Shown: positions 8,248-15,379, numbered from the stretch's first letter. The stretch is 33,834 nt of DNA from Virgisporangium ochraceum (GCF_016863655.1 NZ_BOPH01000135.1:1-33834), one strand, 5' to 3'. Notes: generated from the letters alone by a model not told the origin. Program-made: numbers and translations.

Positions 8248-8266
8248 TTGCGTATCGCTTACGCAA
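8248..8266. promoter_or_regulatory. Perfect 7+7 inverted repeat upstream of the CGNR regulator
   Basis: TTGCGTA, five bases, TACGCAA form a perfect dyad. It ends on the A of an ATG (8266) in frame with the regulator and contains a TTGCGT that could act as a -35. It is a good candidate operator for autoregulation. An RNA hairpin is the alternative reading. Confidence 0.5.
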
Positions 8267-8289
8267 TGATTACTGGTTACCGTTGGCCC

Positions 8290-8835
8290 GTGAACTTCGA
8301 GGCGTACGCCCACACGGCGGTCAACCTGGTGAATGCGCCGTTGACCGACATGGCCGACATGGTGGCGATGTTCGGCCCGGAGAGCTGGGAGGCGAAGGAG
8401 GCCACCGAACGTGACCTCCACGCGTTGCGCCGGGCCCGCAAGCGGCTCCGCGACGTGTTCGAGCACGGTTCCGCCGGCCGCGACGCCGACGCGGTGGCCG
8501 AACTGAACGCCCTCCTCGTGTCGTTCCCGGTGCAGCCGCGCATCTCGGGCCACGACACCGCCGACTGGCACATGCACGTCACCGGCCGGGGCGCGTCGGT
8601 GAGCGCCGAGTACGTGGCCGGCGGCGTGTGGGGCCTGGCTGTCTGGCTGTGCGAGTTCGGTAGCGCCCGGTTCGGCGTCTGCGCCGACGAGCGGTGCGGC
8701 AACGTGTACCTGGACACCAGCTCCAACAACTGCCGCAGGTTCTGCTCGGAGCGCTGCGCCACCCGGAGCCACGTGGCCGCCCACCGCGCCCGTAAGAAGG
8801 CCGCCGAAGCCGAACTGGCAACCGCCACCGCCTAG
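8290..8835 (+). CDS. CGNR-type zinc-finger domain protein (putative stress-responsive regulator)
   Basis: A 181-residue protein with an N-terminal alpha-helical ABATE-type domain and a C-terminal zinc-finger/HTH-like segment: C-x4-C in CADERCGNVY, then FCSERCATRSHVAAHRARKK. In the family the second pair usually reads CGNR; here it is CATR, with the rest conserved. Such proteins are thought to be DNA-binding regulators. The GTG at 8290 gives MNFEAYAHTAV, which fits the family N terminus; an in-frame ATG at 8266 would add eight residues and begins on a perfect dyad. Neither start has a Shine-Dalgarno. It is divergent from proline dehydrogenase and may control it, though this is only positional inference. 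Confidence 0.85.
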   Translation: MNFEAYAHTAVNLVNAPLTDMADMVAMFGPESWEAKEATERDLHALRRARKRLRDVFEHGSAGRDADAVAELNALLVSFPVQPRISGHDTADWHMHVTGRGASVSAEYVAGGVWGLAVWLCEFGSARFGVCADERCGNVYLDTSSNNCRRFCSERCATRSHVAAHRARKKAAEAELATATA

Positions 8836-8870
8836 CCCGGCACCGCGCGCTCCCCGCGCCGCCTCCGCGC

Positions 8871-8946
8871 GTCGATCTTGCAGTTGTGGCCGCACCTATA
8901 TGCCGACATATCGCGCTTCAGGTGGGGCCACGACTGCAAGATCGAC
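8871..8946. repeat. Dispersed hairpin element, copy 1 (REP/MITE-like)
   Basis: Two 27-base arms (8871-8897 and 8920-8946) are inverted copies with 25 of 27 positions matching, around a 22-base loop. The arms start GTCGATCTTGCAGTTGTGG. A related hairpin with the same arm core (GATCTTGCA...GTGGCC) lies at 33568-33641. It sits between two convergent genes, so it could also end transcription, although no T run follows. This copy lacks the tail that follows the other one. Confidence 0.88.
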
Positions 8947-8975
8947 GGGAGGGGAGAGGCGGAACGGGCGGGCCG

Positions 8976-9776
8976 TCACGCGTCGACGGTCGTCCCCAGG
9001 TGGTTCCTCGCGAAGCGCAGGGCTTCGGCCAGGTCGGCCTCGCGTTCGGCGCGGCTGGCCGCCTTGCGCGTGGCGACCTCGACCGCCACCGACCCGGTGA
9101 AACCGCGACCGGCGAGCGACTGCAGCAGCGGGCCGCACGGCTGGGTGCCGCGGCCGGGCACGAGGTGCTCGTCGCGGCCCTCGCCGGTGCCGTCGCCCAG
9201 GTGCACGTGGGCGAGCCCGCCGGCCATGCGGTCGGCCATGTCGATCGAGTCGCCCCGCGCGGCGGCGCAGTGCGACAGGTCGAGCGTGTAGTGCTCGAAG
9301 CCGGCGGCGGTGGGGTCCCAGCCGGGGTGGTAGGGCACGATCTGCCGCTTGCCGACCCGCACCGGGTACATGTTCTCGACCGCGAACTTGACGCCCGGGT
9401 GCGCCTCACGCAGCTTCACCAGGCTCGCGGCGAAGTCGCGGGCGTAGTCGCGCTGCCACGCGAACGGCGGGTGCACGACCACCACCGGCGCGCCGAGGGT
9501 CTCGGCCAGCTCGGCGCTGCGGCGCAGCCGCTCGTACGGGTTCGGGCTCCACACCCGCTGGGTGACCAGCAGGCACGGGGCGTGCACCGACAGGACGGGC
9601 AGCCCGTAGTGGTCGGACAGGCCGCGCAGCGCTCCGGCGTCCTGACTCACCCGGTCGGTCCAGACCATGATCTCGAGCCCGTCGTAGCCCAACGAGGCGG
9701 CCAGCTCGAAGGCCGCCGCCGTCGGTTCGGGGAAGACCGACGAGCTCGATAAGAGGACGGGGACTCGGGACTTCAC
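8976..9776 (-). CDS. Sugar phosphate isomerase/epimerase family protein (xylose isomerase-like TIM barrel)
   Basis: A 266-residue TIM-barrel protein of the AP_endonuc_2/IolE-like superfamily, matching Rv0498 by position next to ppx. Metal-site candidates are the Glu in FAVENMYP, Asp-x-x-His in YTLDLSHC, His-x-His in LAHVHLGDG and the late Glu in VAVEVATR, so a divalent-metal centre appears complete. The substrate cannot be deduced. The start is a GTG with no Shine-Dalgarno; the minus strand reads TAGGCT six bases before it, suggesting a leaderless message. A hairpin repeat lies just past its 3' end. Confidence 0.88.
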   Translation of the reverse strand: MKSRVPVLLSSSSVFPEPTAAAFELAASLGYDGLEIMVWTDRVSQDAGALRGLSDHYGLPVLSVHAPCLLVTQRVWSPNPYERLRRSAELAETLGAPVVVVHPPFAWQRDYARDFAASLVKLREAHPGVKFAVENMYPVRVGKRQIVPYHPGWDPTAAGFEHYTLDLSHCAAARGDSIDMADRMAGGLAHVHLGDGTGEGRDEHLVPGRGTQPCGPLLQSLAGRGFTGSVAVEVATRKAASRAEREADLAEALRFARNHLGTTVDA

Positions 9777-9782
9777 GATTCA

Positions 9783-9788
9783 AGCCTA
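9783..9788 (-). promoter_or_regulatory. -10 element, probable leaderless promoter of the isomerase-like gene
   Basis: The minus strand reads TAGGCT, TGAATC, GTG. It lies in the 35-base gap after ppx, so the gene can be transcribed separately as well as by read-through from ppx. Confidence 0.55.
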
Positions 9789-9811
9789 CAGACCGTGGCC
9801 TGAACGGAGAC

Positions 9812-10756
9812 TCAAGCCGATTCGAGGACGTCGAGACGGCGCAGGATCACTCCCTCGCGCAGCGCCCACGGGCACAGGTCGATCTCGTCGATGTCGAGCT
9901 GCCGCATCGCCGACTCGGCCACCACCGCCCCGGCCAGGATCTGGTGGGCGCGGCCGGTGCTCACGCCTTCCATCGCCGCCAGCTTGCTCGCCGGGATGTG
10001 CCGGATGAACGAGAGCACCTGCGCCAGCCCGCGGCGCGTCATCGTGCGCCGGACCCGCGGACCGGCCGCCGACGGTGCCGCACCGGCCAGCCGCGCGAGC
10101 GTGCGGAACGTCTTGGACGTGCACACCGGCCGGTCGAAGCCGGCGTCGGTGAGCTTGGCGGCCACCGTGGCGATCTTCTTGTCGACGTGCTCCATGAGCG
10201 CCTCGACGCGGTCGGCGTCGGGCGCCTCGTCGGCCATCCGGTCGACCTTCAGCCGTTCGCGGGTGAGCCGCCCGGCCCCCAGCGGCAGCGACATCGCGAG
10301 GTCGGGCTCCTCGTTGATGCCGCCGGCGATCTCCAGCGAGCCGCCGCCGATGTCGAGGACCAGCAGCCGCCCGGCCGACCAGCCGAACCACCGCCGCACG
10401 GCGAGGAACGTCATGATCGCCTCGGCCTCACCGGAGAGCACCTGCAGCTCGACGCCGGTCTCCTCGCGGACCCGGCGCAGCACCTTCGCCGAGTTCGAGG
10501 CGTCGCGCACGGCCGAGGTGGCGAACGCCAGGAAGTCCTCGGTCTTGTAGTTCGCGGCCGAGTCGTGGGCCTTCGCGGCGGCCTCGCACAGCGCGTCGGC
10601 GCCGGCTTTCGTCAGCTCACCATCGGACCCGATGCGCTCCGCGAGCCGCAGTTCGGCCTTCTCCGAGTACGCGGGCCACGGGTGCGCCCCGTGGTGCGCG
10701 TCGACGACGAGTAGATGGACCGTGTTCGAGCCGACATCGAGCACCCCGAGACGCAT
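9812..10756 (-). CDS. ppx: Exopolyphosphatase / guanosine pentaphosphatase (Ppx/GppA family)
   Basis: A 314-residue, two-domain ASKHA-fold phosphatase that removes terminal phosphate from polyphosphate and/or pppGpp. The first phosphate loop is LDVGSNTVHLLV (6-17), the second LVLDIGGGSLEIAGG, and the FATSAVRDASN and VLSGEAEA blocks are typical. It has the short actinobacterial form without the C-terminal HD extension of E. coli Ppx, like Rv0496. Its position near senX3-regX3 fits phosphate metabolism. The ATG is preceded by TACGTT and 6 bases, with no Shine-Dalgarno, so it is probably leaderless. Polyphosphate versus pppGpp preference cannot be told from sequence alone. Confidence 0.93.
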   Translation of the reverse strand: MRLGVLDVGSNTVHLLVVDAHHGAHPWPAYSEKAELRLAERIGSDGELTKAGADALCEAAAKAHDSAANYKTEDFLAFATSAVRDASNSAKVLRRVREETGVELQVLSGEAEAIMTFLAVRRWFGWSAGRLLVLDIGGGSLEIAGGINEEPDLAMSLPLGAGRLTRERLKVDRMADEAPDADRVEALMEHVDKKIATVAAKLTDAGFDRPVCTSKTFRTLARLAGAAPSAAGPRVRRTMTRRGLAQVLSFIRHIPASKLAAMEGVSTGRAHQILAGAVVAESAMRQLDIDEIDLCPWALREGVILRRLDVLESA

Positions 10757-10762
10757 ACGCCT

Positions 10763-10768
10763 AACGTA
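10763..10768 (-). promoter_or_regulatory. -10 element, probable leaderless promoter of ppx
   Basis: The minus strand reads TACGTT, AGGCGT, ATG. It stands back to back with the -10 of the plus-strand neighbour, only 20 bases away. Confidence 0.65.
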
Positions 10769-10788
10769 AACGCGCGCGGCTCTGGACG

Positions 10789-10794
10789 TACGCT
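10789..10794 (+). promoter_or_regulatory. -10 element, probable leaderless promoter of the cysteine-rich gene
   Basis: The sequence reads TACGCT, GTGACG, ATG (10801). The spacing favours the ATG at 10801 over the GTG at 10795, because the GTG would lie upstream of the expected transcription start. Confidence 0.65.
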
Positions 10795-10800
10795 GTGACG

Positions 10801-11625
10801 ATGGAAATCTCCGTCTCGGTGGACGACCCCGACGACCCGCGCAGCCTCGAGGTCGAGCTGGACTTTCCCCGGGAATGGCTGGAGTTCACCGATCCGGCGA
10901 ATGACAGCCACGTCATCAAGGCCGACCTGACGTGGCTGCTGTCGCGGTGGACGTGCATCTTCGCCCGCGGCTGCCACGGCATCGTCAAGGGCGCCGCCGC
11001 GAACGGCTGCTGCTCGCACGGCGCGTTCTTCACCGACGGAGACGACGAGAAGCGGGTCAAGAAGGCGGTCAAGCGGCTCACGCCGCTCACCTGGCAGCAC
11101 CACCGCCGCGGGTTCAGCAACTGGACCGAGATGGACACGATCGACGGCGAGAACCCGGCCCGGCGCACCGCGGTGCAGGGCCCCGGCAAGCCGTGCGTCT
11201 TCCACAACGACGCGACGTTCCCGGGTGGCGGCGGCTGCGCCCTGCACGGCCAGGCCCTGCGCGACGGTGTCCACCCGCTGGAGTACAAGCCCGACGTGTG
11301 CTGGCAGCTGCCGATCCGGCGCGACCAGGACTGGTCGAAGCGGGCCGACGGGTCGCAGATCCTCGTCTCCACGCTCAGCGAGTTCGACCGGCGCGGCTGG
11401 GGCGAGGGCGGTCACGACCTGCACTGGTGGTGCACCTCGTCGCCGGAGGCGCACGTGGGCTCGCAGTACCTCTACCTGGAGTACGAGCCCGAGCTCACCG
11501 CGCTGATCGGCAAGGCCGCGTACGGCAAGCTCGCCGAGCTGTGCGCGAAGCGCGCCGAGTTGGGGCTTGTCGCCCCTCACCCAGCGTCACCGGCGCAGCA
11601 GCTGAAACTTACGCCCCGCGCTTAG
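10801..11625 (+). CDS. Cysteine-cluster protein (YkgJ/DUF3109-like), function unknown
   Basis: A 274-residue soluble protein with nine cysteines, at 52, 58, 70, 71, 132, 146, 167, 211 and 248. The groupings CIFARGC, NGCCSHG, GKPCVFHN, GGGCALHGQAL and YKPDVCWQLP resemble the CxxCxxCC-type clusters of YkgJ/DUF3109 proteins, which are thought to bind zinc or an iron-sulfur cluster. No signal peptide or membrane helix is seen. It is divergent from ppx across a 44-base promoter region. The 3' end overlaps the convergent 45-residue gene by 17 bases. The biochemical role is unknown; the family call is from motif resemblance only. Confidence 0.8.
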   Translation: MEISVSVDDPDDPRSLEVELDFPREWLEFTDPANDSHVIKADLTWLLSRWTCIFARGCHGIVKGAAANGCCSHGAFFTDGDDEKRVKKAVKRLTPLTWQHHRRGFSNWTEMDTIDGENPARRTAVQGPGKPCVFHNDATFPGGGGCALHGQALRDGVHPLEYKPDVCWQLPIRRDQDWSKRADGSQILVSTLSEFDRRGWGEGGHDLHWWCTSSPEAHVGSQYLYLEYEPELTALIGKAAYGKLAELCAKRAELGLVAPHPASPAQQLKLTPRA

Positions 11626-11746
11626 CGGCGACCAGGCGCTTGTAAATGCGGTCGATGGACAGTCCGATCATCGCGCCACCGGCTGCCACCAGCGCCGTGA
11701 CGGTGTCGGCGGTCGTCCAGTAGAAGTTGCTGAAGTCGAAGTCCAT
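11609..11746 (-). CDS. Small membrane protein, 45 residues, unknown
   Basis: A 45-residue frame, MDFDFSNFYWTTADTV at the start, one hydrophobic helix at about 16-34 and a basic end (RIYKRLVAAKRGA), giving an outside-in single-pass peptide with a positive cytoplasmic tail. The ATG at 11746 has GGGA six bases upstream; an upstream in-frame extension adds a low-quality N terminus and is not preferred. It converges with and overlaps the cysteine-rich gene by 17 bases and follows regX3 after a 130-base gap. I do not recognise the family. Confidence 0.55.
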   Translation of the reverse strand: MDFDFSNFYWTTADTVTALVAAGGAMIGLSIDRIYKRLVAAKRGA

Positions 11747-11876
11747 GCCATTCCCATCGCTCAGCCGGCTACGTTGACCTTGGCCCAAAGAGACCCAGAG
11801 GCTACCTTCACCGAACCGATGGCGGCACGACAATCAGACTTTCGGCCCAAAAGGCTACCCGGAAGTTAGTGGCAGC

Positions 11877-12563
11877 TCACGGCTCGAACTTGTATCCAAG
11901 ACCACGCACAGTAACGATGTGACGCGGCGTCGGTGGTTCCGGCTCGATCTTGGAGCGGAGCCGCTTGATGTGGACGTCGAGGGTCTTGGTGTCTCCGACG
12001 TAGTCGGCGCCCCACACCCGGTCGATGAGCTGGCCGCGCGTGAGGACCCGGCCGGCGTTCCGGAGCAGCAGCTCCAGCAGCTCGAACTCCTTCAGCGGCA
12101 GCTGCACCGCGCTTCCGGAGACGGTGACCACGTGCCGGTCGACGTCCATGCGCACCGGGCCGGCCGACAGCGTGGGCGGCGTCGACTCGGCGATGCCGTC
12201 CTTGGTCTGCCGCCGCAGGACCGCCCGGATGCGGGCGACGAGTTCGCGCGGCGAGTACGGCTTCGTGACGTAGTCGTCGGCGCCGATCTCCAGCCCGACC
12301 ACCTTGTCGATCTCGCTGTCGCGCGCCGTGACCATGATGATCGGCACCTGCGACTTCTGCCGCAGCTGGCGGCACACCTCGGTGCCCGACATCTCCGGCA
12401 GCATCAGGTCGAGCAGCACGATGTCGGCGCCGGCGCGGTCGAACTCGGTGATCGCCTGGGTGCCCGTCTCCGCGACGGACACCTCGAAGCCCTCCTTGCG
12501 CAGCATGTACGACAGGGCATCGGAGAACGAGAACTCGTCCTCCACCACCAGCACACGTGCCAC
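11877..12563 (-). CDS. regX3: Response regulator RegX3 (OmpR/PhoB family)
   Basis: A 228-residue response regulator: a receiver domain (about 3-115) with acidic pocket Glu8/Asp9/Glu10, phospho-acceptor Asp52 in VLLDLMLP, switch Thr79 and Lys101, followed by an OmpR-type winged helix (about 130-226) with RVWGADYVGDTKTLDVHIKRLR and VRGLGYKF. It closely follows the M. tuberculosis RegX3 sequence I remember. It is the partner of SenX3 in the phosphate-starvation response. The GTG at 12563 is chosen because GGAGGGAG lies just upstream; an ATG at 12602 overlapping the senX3 stop (ATGA) would add 13 atypical residues. Confidence 0.95.
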   Translation of the reverse strand: MARVLVVEDEFSFSDALSYMLRKEGFEVSVAETGTQAITEFDRAGADIVLLDLMLPEMSGTEVCRQLRQKSQVPIIMVTARDSEIDKVVGLEIGADDYVTKPYSPRELVARIRAVLRRQTKDGIAESTPPTLSAGPVRMDVDRHVVTVSGSAVQLPLKEFELLELLLRNAGRVLTRGQLIDRVWGADYVGDTKTLDVHIKRLRSKIEPEPPTPRHIVTVRGLGYKFEP

Positions 12564-12598
12564 GCCGACTCCCTCCAGAAACCCGGGTTCGGCTGCGA

Positions 12599-13750
12599 TC
12601 ATCCCTGCTCAGATGAACGCGAAGGTAACCGTAAAGTGAACGTCGAACCCTTTCCGACGGTACTCGTCACATCCACCCGTCCCCCGTGGTTGGTGGCGAT
12701 GTGCTTGACGATCGCGAGCCCCAGCCCGGTGCCGCCGGTCTGCCTCGACCGCGCCCGGTCGGCGCGGTAGAACCGCTCGAAGATCCGGTCGAGGTCGCGT
12801 GCCTCGATGCCGATCCCCTCGTCACGCACCACGAGCGAGACGGCCTCGTCGCCCGAACCCACCTCGACCTCGACGCGGGTGCCCTCCGGCGAGTAGGCGA
12901 CGGCGTTCTCCACCAGGTTCGCCACCGCCGTGACCAGCTGGCCCTCGTTGCCGTACACCACCAGCCCGCGGTCACCGAGCACCTTGATCTCGATGTCCTT
13001 GGCGGCGGACGCCGTGCGGCTGCGGTCGATCACCTCGGCGACGATCCGGTCGACCGAGCACGGCTCCGGGTCCGGCAGCGGGTCGGCGCCCTGCACCTTC
13101 GACAGCTCGAGCAGCTCGGTGACCAGCCGGCTGAGCCGGGCCGACTCGTGCCGGATGCGGTCGGCGAAGCGGGTCACCGCCTCGGCGTCGGGGTCGCCCC
13201 CGTTCAACGCGTCCTGCAGCGCCTCGCTGAGCAGCTGCAGCGCACCGACGGGCGTCTTCAGCTCGTGGCTGACGTTGGCCACGAAGTCGCGTCGCACCCG
13301 GGCCACCCGGTGCGCCTCGGTGACGTCGGCCGCCTCGACGGCCACGTACCCGCCGCCGATGTCGACGGCCCGCACGTGCACGCCCAACGGCTCCGCGTCG
13401 CTGTTCGCGCGCGGGATGTCGAGCTCGACCACCCGGGTCACGCCGCTACGGCGGGTCTGGCCGGCCAGTGTGCGCACGATCGCGTGCGCGTCGGACGCCG
13501 ACCGGATCAGACCCATCTCCCGGGCCGCCGGGTTGGCGAGCACCGGGTGGTCGTCGCCGTCCAGCACCAGCACGCCGACCGTGAGCGAGTTGAGGCTGGA
13601 CTGAGCCAGGTTCGGCGGCATCGGATCTCCACCATCGGGGCCGGTTTCCGGCTCGTCGCCTCTTTCGGCGACAAACCAGCTGCTTCGGCGGGCGTGCGGG
13701 ATCTGCCGGCCCTTTCCGGACAACAGCGTGGTGACGCGGTCCCATCTCAC
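12599..13750 (-). CDS. senX3: Sensor histidine kinase SenX3, lacking membrane segments
   Basis: A 383-residue kinase: a PAS-like domain at about 50-145, a HisKA domain with RDFVANVSHELKTPVGA (phospho-His162), and a HATPase domain with N-box NLVENAVAYS (278-287), G1 DEGIGI (310-315) and G2 GGTGLGLAIVKH (339-350). It is followed by regX3 and preceded by gpmA. SenX3 proteins normally start with one or two membrane helices; here the N terminus (MRWDRVTTLLSGKGRQ, then polar residues) has none, and only 52 bases separate it from gpmA, so none can be added. The GTG at 13750 is 7 bases after a minus-strand TACCAT, with no Shine-Dalgarno. Confidence 0.92.
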   Translation of the reverse strand: MRWDRVTTLLSGKGRQIPHARRSSWFVAERGDEPETGPDGGDPMPPNLAQSSLNSLTVGVLVLDGDDHPVLANPAAREMGLIRSASDAHAIVRTLAGQTRRSGVTRVVELDIPRANSDAEPLGVHVRAVDIGGGYVAVEAADVTEAHRVARVRRDFVANVSHELKTPVGALQLLSEALQDALNGGDPDAEAVTRFADRIRHESARLSRLVTELLELSKVQGADPLPDPEPCSVDRIVAEVIDRSRTASAAKDIEIKVLGDRGLVVYGNEGQLVTAVANLVENAVAYSPEGTRVEVEVGSGDEAVSLVVRDEGIGIEARDLDRIFERFYRADRARSRQTGGTGLGLAIVKHIATNHGGRVDVTSTVGKGSTFTLRLPSRSSEQG

Positions 13751-13757
13751 AACCGCG

Positions 13758-13763
13758 ATGGTA
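13758..13763 (-). promoter_or_regulatory. -10 element, probable leaderless promoter of senX3-regX3
   Basis: The minus strand reads TACCAT, CGCGGTT, GTG. A second TANNNT (TACCTT, inside GGCTACCTTC) lies just upstream at about 13771-13776 and could be an alternative promoter. No clear PHO-box repeat was recognised in the 52-base gap. Confidence 0.55.
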
Positions 13764-13802
13764 GGGCCCGAAGGTAGCCGGATCAGCGAACTGTGATCAG
13801 GG

Positions 13803-14546
13803 TCAGCGGCCCTGGTTCGCGACCGCGGCCGCCGACTCCCTGGCCGCCTCCGGGTCGAGGTAGTCACCGCCGACCTTCACCGGCTTCAGCTCGCCGTCGA
13901 GGTCGTACCGCAGCGGGATGCCGGTGGGGATGTTCAGCTTCGCGATGGCCTCGTCGGAGATGCCGTCGAGGTGCTTGACCAGCGCACGCAGCGAGTTGCC
14001 GTGCGCCGCGACCAGCACCGTGCGCCCGTCGAGGAGATCCGGGACGATCGCGTCGTACCAGTACGGCAGCATCCGCCCGACGACGTCCTTGAGGCACTCG
14101 GTGCGCGGCTTCAGCTCCGGCGGCAGCGTGGCGTACCGCGCGTCGCCGAACTGGGAGTACTCGTCGTCGTCGGCGATGGGCGGCGGCGGGACGTCGTAGG
14201 ACCGGCGCCACAGCATGAACTGCTCCTCGCCGAACTCCTGCAGCGTCTGCTTCTTGTCCTTGCCCTGAAGGGCACCGTAGTGACGCTCGTTGAGCCGCCA
14301 GTGCCGCCGCACCGGGATCCAGTGGCGGTCGGCCGCCAGCAGGGAGAGCTCCGCGGTGCGGATAGCCCGCTTCATGACGCTCGTGTGCACGACGTCGGGC
14401 AGCAGGTCGTGCTGACGCAGGAGTTCACCGCCCCGGCGGGCCTCGGCCTCACCCTTCGCCGTGAGGTCGACGTCGACCCACCCGGTGAACAGGTTCTTGG
14501 CGTTCCACTCGGATTCCCCGTGCCGAAGCAGTACCAGCGTGCCCAT
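13803..14546 (-). CDS. gpmA: 2,3-bisphosphoglycerate-dependent phosphoglycerate mutase
   Basis: A 247-residue enzyme that interconverts 3- and 2-phosphoglycerate in glycolysis and gluconeogenesis. Catalytic residues are in place: LVLLRHGESEWN with His9, Arg60 and the RTAEL block, Glu87 in WRLNERHYGALQG, and His182 in VAAHGNSLRAL. The ALQGKDK and LFTGWVDVDLT motifs are diagnostic of the dPGM family. The ATG at 14546 gives the canonical MGTLVLLRHG start; upstream in-frame codons are unlikely. TACAGT lies 7 bases before the ATG with no Shine-Dalgarno, so the message is probably leaderless. The gpm-senX3-regX3 order is shared with mycobacteria. Confidence 0.97.
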   Translation of the reverse strand: MGTLVLLRHGESEWNAKNLFTGWVDVDLTAKGEAEARRGGELLRQHDLLPDVVHTSVMKRAIRTAELSLLAADRHWIPVRRHWRLNERHYGALQGKDKKQTLQEFGEEQFMLWRRSYDVPPPPIADDDEYSQFGDARYATLPPELKPRTECLKDVVGRMLPYWYDAIVPDLLDGRTVLVAAHGNSLRALVKHLDGISDEAIAKLNIPTGIPLRYDLDGELKPVKVGGDYLDPEAARESAAAVANQGR

Positions 14547-14553
14547 GGCGCTC

Positions 14554-14559
14554 ACTGTA
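14554..14559 (-). promoter_or_regulatory. -10 element, probable leaderless promoter of gpmA
   Basis: The minus strand reads TACAGT, GAGCGCC, ATG. The hexamer fits TANNNT and no ribosome-binding site is seen. Confidence 0.6.
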
Positions 14560-14615
14560 ATCGCGACCATCGGGCCGGCGAGATACAGGGGATTGAACAC
14601 AGGGGTCTGAACGAG

Positions 14616-14673
14616 AAAAAAAGCGGCGGCCGCGGGTGGCGCACACCCCCAGCACGCACCACCCGTAGCCGCC
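14616..14673 (-). terminator. Intrinsic terminator of the mshA-YbjN operon
   Basis: On the minus strand a GC-rich stem (GGCGGCTACGGGTGG pairing with CCACCCGCGGCCGCC, imperfect in the middle) is followed directly by seven T residues (14622-14616). It is the only hairpin with a clear T tract noted in the window. It lies about 200 bases past the YbjN stop. Confidence 0.8.
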
Positions 14674-14875
14674 TAAGTCAGCGGGGCGCCCCGCCCGGCC
14701 GCACCCGCTGCACGGGTCTGTCGACTCCCCACCCCCTGGTCGGTCTAAGACCCGCCTAAGACTGTAGGTCGGCCTGTCAACAACGACAACCGACTGTAAG
14801 GGCAGTCATAGTCGGTCGTACTACCGAGAAGAACGGCGCGTCGGGGGCATATAAACACGGCGATTCCGGCACACC

Positions 14876-15379
14876 TCAGTCATTGAGGTGGCGTTCGACG
14901 AAGTGCTCGAAGGCTTTGAGATTTGCCAGGGATTCACCGCGTGATACGCGCCATTTCCATTCGCGCAGGATCGCGGTCCCGAAGCCGATCTCCAGCATCG
15001 GGTTGAAGCTCTCGTCGGCGTAGGTGACGACGGAACCGAGCAGGCGGTCGAGTTCGTCCTCGGTCACCGACGGCAGCGACAGCCGGCCGGTCAGATACAC
15101 GTCACCCGCTTTGTCGATGGAGAACGCCACCCCGTACATGCGGGCGTTGCGCTGCAGCAGCCAGGCCCACAGCTCCTCCCGGTTCTCGTCGGGCTGGCGC
15201 ATGATGAACGCCTCCACGCGCAGCGCGTGCTCACCGACGATGAGGTTGCAGGCCGTCTTCAGCTTGTTCTGACCGGGCAGCGTCACCACGTAGGACTGCT
15301 CGCCGGTGAGCTCCCAGGGCAGCTCGCGCTCCGTGCAGACGGTCTCGATGAGCTTGCTCACAGCGTCCCGTGATGTCAT
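14876..15379 (-). CDS. YbjN domain-containing protein
   Basis: A 167-residue protein of the YbjN family, matching Rv0487, which follows mshA in mycobacteria. The fold resembles type III secretion chaperones; the function is unknown. Recognisable stretches are LKTACNLIVGEHALRVEAF, LLQRNARMYGVAFSID and a C-terminal amphipathic end (SLANLKAFEHFVERHL). No signal or membrane segment is seen. Its ATG overlaps the mshA stop as ATGA, so it is made together with MshA; whether it helps mycothiol synthesis is not established. Confidence 0.9.
   Translation of the reverse strand: MTSRDAVSKLIETVCTERELPWELTGEQSYVVTLPGQNKLKTACNLIVGEHALRVEAFIMRQPDENREELWAWLLQRNARMYGVAFSIDKAGDVYLTGRLSLPSVTEDELDRLLGSVVTYADESFNPMLEIGFGTAILREWKWRVSRGESLANLKAFEHFVERHLND

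Larger units (their letters stand above)
14547..14875. other. 329-base gene-free stretch between gpmA and the YbjN gene
   Basis: No credible gene is seen here. It holds the gpmA promoter, a minus-strand intrinsic terminator (14616-14673), a plus-strand hairpin GGGTCT/AGACCC (14714-14719 with 14748-14753) with an inner CGAC/GTCG stem and a C-rich loop, and a third inverted repeat CCGACT/AGTCGG (14790-14795 with 14810-14815). A short direct repeat CTAAGAC occurs at about 14745 and 14756. The hairpin series could belong to an untranslated RNA; I could not assign a family. Confidence 0.6.

Noticed and set aside
8871..8946. Hairpin read as a CRISPR repeat or tRNA
   Set aside because: There is a single hairpin without regularly spaced copies, and no cloverleaf. 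No CRISPR array or tRNA was recognised in the window.
12564..12602. RegX3 start at the ATG overlapping the senX3 stop
   Set aside because: The added 13 residues are atypical of RegX3, while the GTG at 12563 has a strong GGAGGGAG.
13751..13867. Longer N terminus for SenX3
   Set aside because: It would overlap gpmA, is polar rather than a membrane helix, and lies upstream of the likely promoter.
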